This document shows, in pieces, positions 34,708-43,425 of a stretch of 64,000 bases of DNA. Source of the DNA: an uncultured Ruminiclostridium sp. (GTDB lineage: Bacteria > Bacillota > Clostridia > Oscillospirales > Ruminococcaceae). Position 1 is the stretch's first letter, and each line of letters opens with the position of its first letter. The stretch is from assembly GCA_934454635.1 (NCBI GenBank), contig CAKSFR010000002.1, positions 1-64,000 of the forward strand, in the 5' to 3' direction. The notes under the pieces are model-generated. The model had not been told where the DNA came from. It worked only from the letters and a program-made list of their open reading frames with translations, and ran no database searches. Made by a program: the position numbers and the translations under genes.

Positions 34708-36885
34708 TTACTTTGCGAGAATGTCATAAATAAGCTGTAACGCCTGACCTCTGGTTATCTTGGCGGAGGGGCTGAACTTTCCGTCCTTTCCGCTCATAAG
34801 ACCGAGCGCGTCCGCGATAGCGATATAACCCGCATATTTGCTGTCTTTCTTTACGTCGCTGTACGATGTTCTGAAAATCGGGAGCGCCGCAACGCTTTCA
34901 TCAAGATAGCGCGAGGTGAGGGTTTTTGCCGCGAACTGGCGAGTAAGCGCGCTGTCGGGCTTGTCGCCTATGCTGCTGTAAGAGCCGATAGCCGAAGCAA
35001 GGCTGCGGAACTCGGCGCGCGTGATTATCTTGTCGGCATTGAGTCTGCCGTACTCGTCCATAAGGGTTATTCCGTAAACCGCAAGCTTTTCGGCGATTTT
35101 TTTATACTTACTGCCTTCAAGGTCGGTGTAGCCGCCGTTTTCGGCTGCGCGGTAATATTCGCTGCCGTCGTAATTTACAAGCGCGCCGCTGAAAGCGTCT
35201 ATATTAAGGCGTTCATTGCTTGCGTAAACCATAGCGGTAACTACTTTTTTGTTGTCCTTGAGCGCGCAGCGGAAGAGCAGAGAGTAGTCGGTCTGTTCAA
35301 AATATTTTTTATATGCGTCCGAAGCGGAGATAATGTCTTTCGGCGCGGGATATTCGATTCCGTAATATGTAATGTTGAAGCTTGAAACCCTGCCGCTTCT
35401 GTCAACGGATATGTAAGCGTTTTCGCTGTCGCATCTTATGTCGTTTACATATCGGCTTATGTTGGTGCTTGCGGCGTACATTTTCGGCGCTGTGATATTT
35501 TTCAAACTTTCGGTTTCCGCGGGAACTTCCTCATAGCTATAATCTATAACGGCGTTTTCAATGGGAAATTCAGCCGCGCGGTTTCCCGCGATCTTACTGA
35601 AATAAGAAGCAACGAGCTTATCCGCTTTCTTTTCGCTTGTGAGCTTATTATCGCTTGAATAATAATCGTTCCAGCAGCTGTAGCTGAGAACCTCGCCCGT
35701 TTCTGCGTTGATAGTGAAGCTGCCGTAAACGGAAATGTCAGCGACATCTTCAGCGATATCGTCAAGAGTTTCGATCGGCTCGTCGCCGCCGTCAATGCTC
35801 ACATATCCCGAAACGTTGCTTTGGAAGCTGACATAGCGGGTGTAGGCATTCAGTTTTTCGTTAAACTCGCATCTCGAATAAGTTGCTTCAACATTTTTCG
35901 TCGGAATGTTGAAAACCCCCATATCCTGTATCAGCTCTATTGCGTCGTCAGCCTTTATCAGTTTGTTTTCCTGTTCAAGCTTTTTGATTTCATCTTCGGT
36001 AAAGGTTATCGAATTTGCGCCGCTGCCGGTTGCGGGATTTCCGCCGTCGTCCATATCCGCGTCTTCGGCAATATCCTCCTCCGCTTCGGCATAGTCGTCG
36101 TCATATGAATTATAACTATCCTCGAATGTTGAGAGCTTGCCCGTAAGAGCGTCAATCTCGCCGTACTTGGTCTGTCGGTAGGTAAGGTGAGGGATAAACG
36201 CGTCCTTTTCCCAATCGTATTCGGTCGTATAGACGAGTTCAACGGGAAATTCCTTTTCAAAGCTTTTCTGAGCCGCTTCTTTTGAAATTGCGTCGGACGG
36301 GTCGGCAAAGCCCGCGCCGAGTATCCAGTCGAGCGAATACGATTTAAGCACGCCCGTGTCCTTGTCAATAGTGACAAAGCCTGTCGCGCCCTTTACGGGA
36401 ACGCCGTCCTTAACGCGCTTTATCGTTACCCGCGCGTCATCTCCCCAAAGGGAAATTCTCGGCGTATCGGCGACCTCGATATAATCGCAGACCGTAGGGT
36501 TAAGTGTTTTTACCGCTTCCTTTGCCTTTTTGACAATTTCTTCGGGGTCTTGTTTTGCAAAAGTGTAGCTGTCATCGCTGTAATCGTCCCATGAATTGAG
36601 GAAGTAGCTTGTTATTACCTTTCCTCTTATCGTTACGCTGAGCGACTGCCACTTTTCGTTTTCGGGAGCTGTGTTCCACATAAAGGTATACTGCGTTTTT
36701 CCGGCGACCACTCTGCTGCTGTAATCGAAACCGGAAAGCTCCTTCGGGACGGATATGCGCTCCTTGACGTAGGTGAGCGCCTGCTTCATCGCCTGATCCT
36801 GCTCTGCTGCGTATGAAACTATACAGGTCGACGGGACGAGCATTGCCGCCGCAAGCACTGCTGATGTGATTTTTTTGAATTTCAT
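34708..36885 (-). CDS. SLH-domain cell-surface protein with YcdB/PepSY-like repeats
   Basis: A 725-residue secreted protein from the ATG at 36885 (AAAGGAAG upstream); the open frame reaches 37005 but its extra codons lack a ribosome site. Signal peptide MKFKKITSAVLAAAMLVPS with an AYAA-like cleavage region near 27. Two YcdB/YcdC-like modules (about 30-260 and 300-560) contain QYTFMWN, VTIRGKVITSYF and related strands. S-layer homology motifs lie at 590-725 (ITRAEFRSLASAIG, FSPSAKITRGQALQLIYDIL), which anchor proteins to pyruvylated wall polymers. An acidic linker (SYDDDYAEAEEDIAEDAD) separates the modules. Function beyond wall attachment is unknown. Confidence 0.83.
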   Translation of the reverse strand: MKFKKITSAVLAAAMLVPSTCIVSYAAEQDQAMKQALTYVKERISVPKELSGFDYSSRVVAGKTQYTFMWNTAPENEKWQSLSVTIRGKVITSYFLNSWDDYSDDSYTFAKQDPEEIVKKAKEAVKTLNPTVCDYIEVADTPRISLWGDDARVTIKRVKDGVPVKGATGFVTIDKDTGVLKSYSLDWILGAGFADPSDAISKEAAQKSFEKEFPVELVYTTEYDWEKDAFIPHLTYRQTKYGEIDALTGKLSTFEDSYNSYDDDYAEAEEDIAEDADMDDGGNPATGSGANSITFTEDEIKKLEQENKLIKADDAIELIQDMGVFNIPTKNVEATYSRCEFNEKLNAYTRYVSFQSNVSGYVSIDGGDEPIETLDDIAEDVADISVYGSFTINAETGEVLSYSCWNDYYSSDNKLTSEKKADKLVASYFSKIAGNRAAEFPIENAVIDYSYEEVPAETESLKNITAPKMYAASTNISRYVNDIRCDSENAYISVDRSGRVSSFNITYYGIEYPAPKDIISASDAYKKYFEQTDYSLLFRCALKDNKKVVTAMVYASNERLNIDAFSGALVNYDGSEYYRAAENGGYTDLEGSKYKKIAEKLAVYGITLMDEYGRLNADKIITRAEFRSLASAIGSYSSIGDKPDSALTRQFAAKTLTSRYLDESVAALPIFRTSYSDVKKDSKYAGYIAIADALGLMSGKDGKFSPSAKITRGQALQLIYDILAK

Positions 36886-37166
36886 TCTAATCTTCCTTTC
36901 CGTTAATGTATTAGGAGAAAAGCGCCGCTTTTCTTTGCCTTTCATATATAAAACCGTAAAAATATGGAAAAGGTTACAAAAATTTTTTTGGGGATTTTTT
37001 CGCACTTCAATATATAATACACTTCGGCATACCCCAAAATTGCATTCGCAGCGCCGGATTCTCTTTCACTCAATGCCTGTGCGAACCGCAGCGCCTGTTC
37101 CGCGCCTTTTGGAATGCGCTGCTCTCCCAACGGCGGCGAAACGGCGCTGTACGGAGGCAGTGCTGC

Positions 37167-37296
37167 CCCCGCGCGGGCGCCGCGTGGTTTCGGCGCAAGC
37201 CGAAACCACGCCTGCGGCGGCTTCGCCGCCGCAGAGCCGCGAAGCGAAGCTTCGCGGCGGCGCCCGCGCGGGGCTGCTTTCGCCGCAGGCGAAAGC
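37167..37296. repeat. Cloverleaf element 7 plus a side hairpin
   Basis: The outer stem CCCCGCGCGGGCGCC (37167-37181) pairs with 37259-37273. The arms are CGTGGTTTCGGC/GCAA loop (about 37183-37210), CTGCGGCGGC/TTC loop (about 37211-37233) and CCGCGAAGC/GAA loop (about 37237-37257). A further hairpin, CTGCTTTCGCC/GCA loop, follows to 37296. It sits between the divergent SLH protein and deacetylase genes; the rest of 36886-37504 shows only repeat-like flanks. Confidence 0.88.
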
Positions 37297-37504
37297 AGCG
37301 GCAGCAGCGTTGTCTTGAGGAAGCGGCGTTGTCGGAAAACGTGCGGCTTGCATACGGACAAAAGCGAAGCTTATAAAAGGAAATCGGCGTTTTGCGGAAA
37401 TTTCTGCCTCGACACGCAGATTTTGCGAATATTCCGAGCGGTGCGTCGCAAAATATGATTGCAGTATATCTGCAAATCTTCCTCAGAGGAAAGGATACTG
37501 AATT

Positions 37505-38524
37505 ATGAGACTTAAAAGAATACTTTGCTCGGTACTGACCGCAGTGGTTATTTGCTGCGCGTCATCGTGCGGCTGTTCAACAGGCCCCGGCGAAACCACG
37601 AGCGGCGGGGTAACTTCCACTTCAGGCGGAGCGGGAATGAGCGACAGCAACGCGTCTGTTACAAACATTCTGCCCGAAAGCGCGGAAAGCGATATGTCCG
37701 AAACCGATGAAAATAAGGACGGGAACGGTAATTACGACGTAACAGACGACGGTATGGTTACCGACGCGGATACGGAGAACAGCACTGAAAACGGCGAACC
37801 TGACGAGGCGGCTTATGCCTCGTCCTACATGAATATTGCGGCAAACGGACTCAGCCTGACAAAAATAGGCTGGGGACTTGGCAAGGATAAGGATAGCGAA
37901 AACCGCCCGACGGACGCAGTAAAGGCTGAAGAAAAGTATAAGGAACTGGGGGCGCGTTTCCTCCCCTCAGAGGGTAAGATCTGTCTTACCTTTGACGAGG
38001 GCTATGAGAACGGCTATACCGCCGCAATTCTTGACACGTTAAAGCAAAAAAACGTAAAAGCGATTTTCTTTGTGACATATGACTACTGCCGTACCAGTCC
38101 GGAGCTTGTCCGTCGCATGATAGACGAGGGACACACCGTGGGAAATCACTCCTACACTCACCCGTCGCTCCCCGACTGTTCCGATAACGAAATAATTGAA
38201 GAGGTAAGCGTGCTCCACGATTACGTTGCGGAGCAATTCGGATACGAAATGACGCTTTTCCGTTTTCCAAAAGGTGAATTTTCCGAAAACGCGCTGAATA
38301 TTGTGAAAAGTTTAGGTTATACCAGCGTGTTCTGGTCATTCGCCTACAACGACTGGGATACTGAAAATCAGCCCGACCCTTCGCAGGCTCTTCAGAAAAT
38401 AAACGACTCGGCGCACAGCGGAATTTACCTTCTCCACGCCGTATCCGAAACTAACGCGCAAATCCTCGGCGACGTTATTGAAAACTGGCGCGCGGCGGGC
38501 TTTCAGGTAGGGGCGGAGCTGTAG
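37505..38524 (+). CDS. Polysaccharide deacetylase lipoprotein (CE4, PdaA-like)
   Basis: A 339-residue lipoprotein (signal MRLKRILCSVLTAVVICCA, Cys near 21-24) with an acidic Ser/Thr-rich linker to about 110. The CE4 domain follows: catalytic Asp in ICLTFDEGYENGYTA near 162, the metal His pair in GNHSYTHPSLPD near 217, then LFRFPKGEFSEN near 250 and a final LLHAVS with His. The TFDEGYENGYTA form is characteristic of PdaA-type enzymes, which deacetylate muramic acid residues in spore cortex or modify peptidoglycan. The family assignment is firm; the exact substrate is inferred. GAAAGGA lies 9 nt before the ATG. Single gene. Confidence 0.9.
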   Translation: MRLKRILCSVLTAVVICCASSCGCSTGPGETTSGGVTSTSGGAGMSDSNASVTNILPESAESDMSETDENKDGNGNYDVTDDGMVTDADTENSTENGEPDEAAYASSYMNIAANGLSLTKIGWGLGKDKDSENRPTDAVKAEEKYKELGARFLPSEGKICLTFDEGYENGYTAAILDTLKQKNVKAIFFVTYDYCRTSPELVRRMIDEGHTVGNHSYTHPSLPDCSDNEIIEEVSVLHDYVAEQFGYEMTLFRFPKGEFSENALNIVKSLGYTSVFWSFAYNDWDTENQPDPSQALQKINDSAHSGIYLLHAVSETNAQILGDVIENWRAAGFQVGAEL

Positions 38525-38550
38525 AAGCGCAGTTCGGGCTAATCGGGGAC

Positions 38551-38637
38551 GGCGCACTCGCGCGATTTGGCTTTGCCAAATCGCGCGGACGGGCGGCTTC
38601 GCCGCCCGCTGCCGCAGCTTGCTGCGGCTTGTGCGCC
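38551..38637. repeat. Cloverleaf element 8
   Basis: Short outer stem GGCGCAC (38551-38557) pairs with GTGCGCC (38631-38637). The arms are CGCGCGATTTGGC/TTT loop (about 38559-38587), CGGGCGGC/TTC loop (about 38590-38608) and GCCGCA/TGCGGC (about 38611-38628). Same architecture as the others but unrelated stem sequence. Confidence 0.85.
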
Positions 38638-38819
38638 TGCGGCGCCGATTTTTTTGGGGCGTCTGTCTGTGCTACCGACCGCGGCGTCAGCGAAAGTTCG
38701 CAATAATGCAAAGCTGACGAAAGCCGCCGTACAGCCGCACACCCGCCGACCGGCGCACCTCGCAGTATCCCGCCGCCCCGATTGGTCGGCGGAAGCCGAC
38801 AAGGTGCAGTACGCGCAGA

Positions 38820-38931
38820 TGCGCGAAGCGCGCGGGCAGCCCGACTTCGTCGGGCTGCCTAAGCCTGCGGCGGCTTTGCCGCCGCAGGCAGGTTTCCGGC
38901 AAAGCCGGAAACCTTGCGCGCGCTTCGCGCA
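38820..38931. repeat. Cloverleaf element 9
   Basis: The outer stem TGCGCGAAGCGCGCG (38820-38834) pairs perfectly with 38917-38931. The arms are GGCAGCCCGAC/TTC loop (38835-38859), GCCTGCGGCGGC/TTT loop (38863-38889) and GGTTTCCGGC/AAA loop (38891-38913). It ends 6 nt before the stop codon of the ANTAR regulator gene and may serve as its 3' end. Confidence 0.92.
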
Positions 38932-38936
38932 CCTCG

Positions 38937-39482
38937 CTATTCTCCGCTATCCTCAGAGCGGCGAATTATCTCAAGAGCCGCTTCGTGCTGGGTCGTGCGG
39001 CGTGACATGGCAAGTTGCTGAATATGGCGGTGAGCCTCGTCCTCGGTCATTCCGCCGCCGATCAGCAGAAGCTTTGCGCGATAGATATCCTTCTGTTCAC
39101 GCGCCTTAGCGCGCAGCTCGGCTTCGTGTGACATATTCAGACGGCAAAAGCGCAGAGCCTGTTCAAGCGCGCCGCGAAAAAGCGGCTTGGTTATCACATA
39201 TCCGCCGTAAGGGTCGATTTTTTTCTGCACCTTTTCCGCAATTTCCTCTTTGACAATTGCAAGCAGGTGCGCGTCGGTGCGTCTGCGCATTTCGGGAAAG
39301 AGGTCAATCCCCGATTCGTTTTCAAGAGGAAACGAGATGACGATCGCGTCAAATCTGCTTAGGTCAATGCTGCGAATAGTCATTCCGTCGGTCGCAGTCG
39401 TAATCTCATATCCGGGTTCGGACAAAAAACGCTTCAGCGCTTGTGCCGCTTCGTGAGTTTTTGCCGCCGCGAGTATGTTCAT
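38937..39482 (-). CDS. ANTAR-domain RNA-binding antitermination regulator
   Basis: A 181-residue protein from the ATG at 39482, which has GAAAGGGG upstream (the frame extends to 39554 without a ribosome site). Residues 1-115 fold like a receiver domain, but the strand that should carry the phospho-acceptor Asp reads DAIVISFPLENESGID, so it is probably a pseudo-receiver. Residues 120-178 form an ANTAR domain (AKLLLIGGGMTEDEAHRHIQ near 137), which binds paired hexaloop hairpins in nascent RNA and prevents termination. No partner kinase is nearby and its targets are unknown. Confidence 0.85.
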   Translation of the reverse strand: MNILAAAKTHEAAQALKRFLSEPGYEITTATDGMTIRSIDLSRFDAIVISFPLENESGIDLFPEMRRRTDAHLLAIVKEEIAEKVQKKIDPYGGYVITKPLFRGALEQALRFCRLNMSHEAELRAKAREQKDIYRAKLLLIGGGMTEDEAHRHIQQLAMSRRTTQHEAALEIIRRSEDSGE

Positions 39483-39581
39483 ATGACCGCCCCTTTCCGA
39501 ATATACCTTATTAATAATATTATATTCCCACTTGCCGCAAAAGTCAACCCGCATAAATGTTGAAAAATTTTAAAAAGCCTA

Positions 39582-39627
39582 TTGACAATTTCTGCACATC
39601 GGTGTATAATTACATAGTAATCTACTA
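39582..39627 (+). promoter_or_regulatory. nifS-nifU promoter with candidate Rrf2-type operator
   Basis: TTGACA (39582-39587), 17-bp spacer, TATAAT (39605-39610): both boxes at consensus. The inverted repeat TAGTA-ATC-TACTA (39615-39627) covers the expected start site, a good position for a repressor such as IscR; that identity is inference. Confidence 0.82.
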
Positions 39628-39671
39628 GGTTTATGGGAAATTTTCTCCGTAAATCGGAAAGGAATACTAAA

Positions 39672-40859
39672 ATGGCAAAAAATCTTATCTATCTTGACAA
39701 TGCGGCTACTACGAAAATAAGCGACAGCGTATTTAACGCCATGCTCCCGTGGCTTAAAGACGGGTACGGAAACGCTTCCTCGATATATACCCTCGGACGT
39801 GAAAGCGCAGTAGCTCTTGCGAGGGCGCGCGCCGCGTGTGCGGAAGCTCTCGGCTGTGAGCCGCGCGAGATATTTTTTACAAGCGGCGGCAGCGAAAGCG
39901 ACAACTGGGCGATCAAAAGCACTGCAAAGGCAATGGCGAAAAAGGGTAAAAAGCACATTGTTTCTTCGGTTTTTGAACATCATGCGGTGCTGCACTGTCT
40001 TGAATCTCTCGAAAAAGAAGGCTTCGAGGTAACGTACCTGCCGGTTTATGAAAACGGCGTTGTCCGCGTGGAGGATGTTAAAAACGCGATACGCGACGAC
40101 ACGGCGCTGGTAACGATAATGTACGCAAACAACGAAATAGGAACGATTCAGCCTATTCCCGAAATAGGCGAAATCTGCCGCGAAAAGGGTGTTTATTTCC
40201 ACACCGACGCGGTTCAGGCGGTCGGAAACGTCCCGATAAACGTAAAGGAGCAGAACATTGATATGCTTTCGCTTTCGGGTCATAAGATACACGCAATGAA
40301 AGGCGTGGGGCTGCTTTATGTCAATAAAAAAATTCGCCTTGCGCCGTTTATCGAGGGCGGAGCTCAGGAAAGCGGAAAGCGCGCCGGCACGGAAAATATT
40401 GCGGCTATCGTCGGACTTGCCACGGCTCTTCAGGAAGCGACGCGCGGAGTTGAAGCTAAAAATCGTCTGCTTATGCCGCTGCGCGACAAGATAATCGACG
40501 CTTTCTCGAAAATTGAGGCGGCGCGTCTTAACGGCGACCGCGACAAGCGCCTCTGCGGAACGGTGAACTTTTCGTTCGTCGGCGTTGAGGGCGAATCGCT
40601 GCTGCTCCAGCTTGACCTGCACGGTATCGCCGCGTCAAGCGGTTCAGCCTGCACCTCGGGTTCGCTCGACCCGTCGCACGTTCTGCTTGCCCTCGGGCTT
40701 CCGCACGAGGTCGCACATGGCTCTCTCCGAATTTCCATGTCGGAGTACACGACCGAAGCTGAAATCGACGAGCTTATAAAAGCTGTACCCGAAATCGTTG
40801 AAAAGCTGCGTAAAATGTCCCCGCTCTGGGAACGTCTTAAAAAGGAGGAAAAGGTATGA
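39672..40859 (+). CDS. nifS: Cysteine desulfurase, NifS/IscS family
   Basis: A 395-residue PLP enzyme that takes sulfur from cysteine for Fe-S cluster assembly. Visible: [12 protein letters not shown] at the start, [10 protein letters not shown] near 100, the Asp/His cofactor motif [11 protein letters not shown] near 177, Schiff-base Lys in [11 protein letters not shown] near 202, and the loop Cys in [15 protein letters not shown] near 325. The open frame starts 13 codons earlier, but GGAAAGGA fixes the ATG at 39672. It overlaps nifU by 4 nt (ATGA), so the scaffold is co-translated. Strong promoter with a possible repressor site. Confidence 0.95.
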   Translation: MAKNLIYLDNAATTKISDSVFNAMLPWLKDGYGNASSIYTLGRESAVALARARAACAEALGCEPREIFFTSGGSESDNWAIKSTAKAMAKKGKKHIVSSVFEHHAVLHCLESLEKEGFEVTYLPVYENGVVRVEDVKNAIRDDTALVTIMYANNEIGTIQPIPEIGEICREKGVYFHTDAVQAVGNVPINVKEQNIDMLSLSGHKIHAMKGVGLLYVNKKIRLAPFIEGGAQESGKRAGTENIAAIVGLATALQEATRGVEAKNRLLMPLRDKIIDAFSKIEAARLNGDRDKRLCGTVNFSFVGVEGESLLLQLDLHGIAASSGSACTSGSLDPSHVLLALGLPHEVAHGSLRISMSEYTTEAEIDELIKAVPEIVEKLRKMSPLWERLKKEEKV

Positions 40860-41287
40860 TCTACTCTGAAAAAGTTCTTGACCACTTTGCAAATCCGCGC
40901 AATGTGGGTGAAATTGAAAATGCTGACGGCGTAGGCGAGGTCGGCAATGCAAAATGTGGGGACATCATGAAAATGTACCTCAAAATCGACAACGGAATCA
41001 TCACAGATGTGAAATTTAAGACATTTGGCTGCGGCGCGGCTATCGCTACATCTTCCATGGCGACCGAGCTTATAAAGGGCAAGCCTATCGAGGACGCACT
41101 GAAGCTTACCAACAAGGCTGTGGTTGAAGCTCTTGACGGACTTCCCGCCGTAAAAATTCACTGCTCGGTTCTCGCCGAGGAGGCGATAAAGACCGCTCTC
41201 GCCGATTACTATAAGCGGCAGGGCGTTGACCCGACGCCCATTGTCGGCGACCTCAATCATCACGATTGCGAACACTGCTGCGAATAA
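40856..41287 (+). CDS. nifU: Iron-sulfur cluster scaffold, IscU/NifU N-domain
   Basis: A 143-residue scaffold on which the desulfurase builds Fe-S clusters. The three ligand Cys are present: GNAKCGD near 35, FGCGAA near 60 and HCSVLAEE near 102. The start overlaps the nifS stop (ATGA). The C-terminus has an extra HHDCEHCCE tail with three more Cys and several His, as in the short NifU-like proteins of Clostridia; it may bind metal. A terminator follows. Confidence 0.95.
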   Translation: MIYSEKVLDHFANPRNVGEIENADGVGEVGNAKCGDIMKMYLKIDNGIITDVKFKTFGCGAAIATSSMATELIKGKPIEDALKLTNKAVVEALDGLPAVKIHCSVLAEEAIKTALADYYKRQGVDPTPIVGDLNHHDCEHCCE

Positions 41288-41292
41288 TCACA

Positions 41293-41330
41293 ACGTCCCG
41301 TTCCGAAAGGTTCGGGGCGTTTTCTTATTG
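41293..41330 (+). terminator. nifS-nifU terminator
   Basis: ACGTCCCGTTCC (41293-41304) pairs with GGTTCGGGGCGT (41309-41320) around GAAA with two T-T mismatches, followed by TTTTCTTATTGTTT. Confidence 0.8.
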
Positions 41331-41444
41331 TTTAGTTATTTTGCGGGAATTTTAGGCGGCGAGCGGGGCGGTTTGCGAAGCAAAACGTCTGCGAGCCGCA
41401 GGCTGCGGTTAAAAATAGGCGCGCAAAGGGAGCGTTCGGCGGCT

Positions 41445-41515
41445 TTCAATTTGCTCTTTCCTTTCCCACTTTCCGAAACGCCGCCGTCCCCACGCGCAGC
41501 GTAGTCGGCGCACTT
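41445..41515. repeat. Repeat module F (reverse), first direct copy
   Basis: CTTTCAATTTGCTC..CCGAAACGCCGCCG leads into cloverleaf 10. The same segment plus cloverleaf recurs at 41850-42024, so about 170 nt is directly repeated. Confidence 0.65.
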
Positions 41516-41612
41516 GCGCGGCGCGCCGCATTCGGCTTCGCCGAATGCGGCCGGCGGCGATAGCCGCCGCCCCATCCCTGCTGCCCGCGAAGCGGGCAGC
41601 AGGGCGCCGCGC
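41516..41612. repeat. Cloverleaf element 10
   Basis: Outer stem GCGCGGCGC (41516-41524) pairs with GCGCCGCGC (41604-41612). The arms are GCCGCATTCGGC/TTC loop, CGGCGGC/GATA loop and CCCTGCTGCCCGC/GAA loop. Confidence 0.92.
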
Positions 41613-41639
41613 GTCGTAACTCGGACGCACAAAGTGCGC

Positions 41640-41800
41640 CGATTAGCAGTATGCAAATTTTGCCGAAGTGGGAAACGCGGCGTTTAGCCGTTTGTGCCGT
41701 GTGATCCGGCATTGAGAAAGCCGCGGCGGCAGCCGACGAGGGGGCGAGGAGGGCGACTGACAAGCCCCCTCAGGAGGCTGCCGCTTGAAACTGCACTTTC
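41640..41800. repeat. Repeat module G (reverse) between cloverleafs 10 and 11
   Basis: GAGAAAGCCGCGGCGGC near 41714 and GACAAGCCCCCTCAGGAGG near 41758 match module G at 51058-51152 in the opposite sense. No coding potential is seen; the 870-nt gap 41288-42158 consists mainly of these repeats. Confidence 0.6.
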
Positions 41801-41849
41801 CTCTTGAAGCAGCATTGCTGTTTTCTTAGCGATTCTCTTCACACTCGGC

Positions 41850-42024
41850 GGCTTTCAATTTGCTCTTCCCTTTCCCACTTTCCGAAACGCCGCCGTCCCC
41901 ACGCGCAGCGCAGTCGGCGCACTTGCGCGGCGCGCCGCATTCGGCTTTGCCGAATGCGGCCGGCGGCGGCTATCGCCGCCGCCCCACCCCTGCTGCCCGC
42001 GAAGCGGGCAGCAGGGCGCCGCGC
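41850..42024. repeat. Cloverleaf element 11 with preceding module F
   Basis: Module F (41850-41924) then a cloverleaf with outer stem GCGCGGCGC (41925-41933) and GCGCCGCGC (42016-42024). Arm 1 loop is TTT (TTC in copy 10); arm 2 is CGGCGGCG..CGCCGCCG around GCTAT (CGGCGGC..GCCGCCG around GATA in copy 10); arm 3 is unchanged. Confidence 0.9.
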
Positions 42025-42088
42025 TCCCACCTTTTCTGTACATTCCTACAAAAAAGCCGCCGCAGGCAAAAAAACACCCCCGCAGGTC

Positions 42089-42117
42089 TTGACGAAACGG
42101 CACGTTTGCGGTATGAT
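42089..42117 (+). promoter_or_regulatory. rpe promoter
   Basis: TTGACG (42089-42094), 17-bp spacer, TATGAT (42112-42117), 42 bp before the ATG. Confidence 0.7.
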
Positions 42118-42158
42118 TATAATGTATTGTTATGCGATAAAGAGAAAGGACAACTGCT

Positions 42159-42806
42159 ATGCTCCCCGTAAAAATTTCAGCCTCGGTTCTTAATTCCGAC
42201 CTTTCACAGCTCGGCAAAAACGCCGCAGCAATTGCCGAAAACGGCATTGAATACCTTCATTTTGACGTTATGGACGGCGAATTTGTGGAAAATATAACCT
42301 ACGGGAGCGCGGTTCAGAACTCTCTGAGAAGCCATACGTCAGCACTGCTCGACACCCACCTCATGGTAAAAACTCCCACCCGCCAGATTCCGCTTTTCGC
42401 GGCGGCAGGCTCGGAGATCATCACTTTTCACGTTGAAAGCGACGGCGACCCCGCCGCTCTGATTGACCGGATTCACTCGCTCGGAGTAAGGGCGGGCGTC
42501 GCGCTGAAGCCGAAAACCCCTGCGGAGGCTGTTTTTCCGTACATAGAAATCGCCGATATGATTTTAGTTATGACAGTTGAACCGGGTTACGGCGGACAGG
42601 GCTTTATCCCCGAAATGACGGAAAAGATCCGTGCGGTGCGCGCCCGTGCAGACAAGCTCGGACGTTCGATCGACATTCAGGTTGACGGAGGAATAAACGA
42701 GAAAACCGCCCCCCTTGTAAAGGAAGCGGGTGCGAATATTCTTGTTGCGGGAACTTACCTTTTCCGCGCGGATAACATGAAAGCGGCGGCTGACCTGCTC
42801 AGATGA
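42159..42806 (+). CDS. rpe: Ribulose-phosphate 3-epimerase
   Basis: A 215-residue TIM-barrel enzyme interconverting ribulose 5-phosphate and xylulose 5-phosphate in the pentose phosphate pathway. Signature parts: ISASVLNSDLSQL at the start, HFDVMDGEFVENIT near 31 (metal His and catalytic Asp), DTHLMVKTP near 65, MTVEPGYGGQGFIPEM near 130 and QVDGGINEKTA near 165 (second Asp). Length is normal. GAAAGGA precedes the ATG. It has its own promoter and is convergent with the MecA-like gene, 13 nt apart. Confidence 0.95.
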   Translation: MLPVKISASVLNSDLSQLGKNAAAIAENGIEYLHFDVMDGEFVENITYGSAVQNSLRSHTSALLDTHLMVKTPTRQIPLFAAAGSEIITFHVESDGDPAALIDRIHSLGVRAGVALKPKTPAEAVFPYIEIADMILVMTVEPGYGGQGFIPEMTEKIRAVRARADKLGRSIDIQVDGGINEKTAPLVKEAGANILVAGTYLFRADNMKAAADLLR

Positions 42807-42819
42807 TTTTTTGGGGGAA

Positions 42820-43377
42820 TTACCCGAGCTTTGCGAAAATTTTCGCTGCGTCGCTTCCGCAGATTAGCTTTCCGTGCTCGGAAACGCTGCTTATTCCGAA
42901 TATGTCGGAGCAGACGGTTCCGTATTCGCCCATAAGCCGCTTTGCGGCGGAGGTTTGTGACGGCGGCGCGAGAAGCAGCAGGCTGTAACGGCCGTTTTCG
43001 GCATAGGCGCAGGAATTTTCCGCGTCGCAGTAGCGATATATCCCCGCGCAGAGCCGAATAAAGCAGTCAAGCCCCTCGACCGTGCATAAAAGCGGCGTAT
43101 TTTCGCGGTTTTCCCTCGGGGGTATTCCCTCAGGCTCCTCTCCGAGACTTGAAACGTACAGGATACAGCCGCCCTGCGCACGCGGGAACGCTTCGAGAAA
43201 AAGCCGCTCGGTCTTATAGCCCGAAAACAGCTTCATTCGCTTCAGAAGCCGCGCAAGAGAACGCTTTGATTCCGCGGTTTTAAGCGCGATATTCTCCGCG
43301 CAAAGCGAATATTCACGCATATCCTCCTCGGAGAGCGTTATTTTTACCGTGCTTCGGCTGAGTGCGTCATACTGCAT
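42820..43377 (-). CDS. MecA-like adaptor protein
   Basis: A 185-residue protein resembling the ClpC adaptor MecA. An N-terminal domain contains STVKITLSEEDMREYSL, and the centre matches the MecA C-domain start (FLEAFPRAQGGCILYVSSL near 63). The C-terminal half has SLLLLAPPSQTSAAKRLMGE and ends in DAAKIFAKLG. MecA proteins are usually 210-240 residues, so this one is shortened. It would deliver proteins to ClpC for unfolding. The fit is by pattern only, with moderate certainty. It is divergent from the Rnf-like operon with only 48 bp between, so their promoters must overlap. Confidence 0.62.
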   Translation of the reverse strand: MQYDALSRSTVKITLSEEDMREYSLCAENIALKTAESKRSLARLLKRMKLFSGYKTERLFLEAFPRAQGGCILYVSSLGEEPEGIPPRENRENTPLLCTVEGLDCFIRLCAGIYRYCDAENSCAYAENGRYSLLLLAPPSQTSAAKRLMGEYGTVCSDIFGISSVSEHGKLICGSDAAKIFAKLG

Positions 43378-43425
43378 ATACTACCCCTTTCGATAAACCT
43401 AAAGACAGATAAGGAATGAAATATT

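Noticed and set aside
38567..39109. 180-codon open frame across cloverleafs 8 and 9
   Set aside because: Runs through palindromes and into the opposite strand of the ANTAR gene; low-complexity Ala/Arg/Pro content.
41445..42024. Direct repeats as a CRISPR array
   Set aside because: Only two long copies with palindromic interior, no short constant repeat with unique spacers, and no cas genes.
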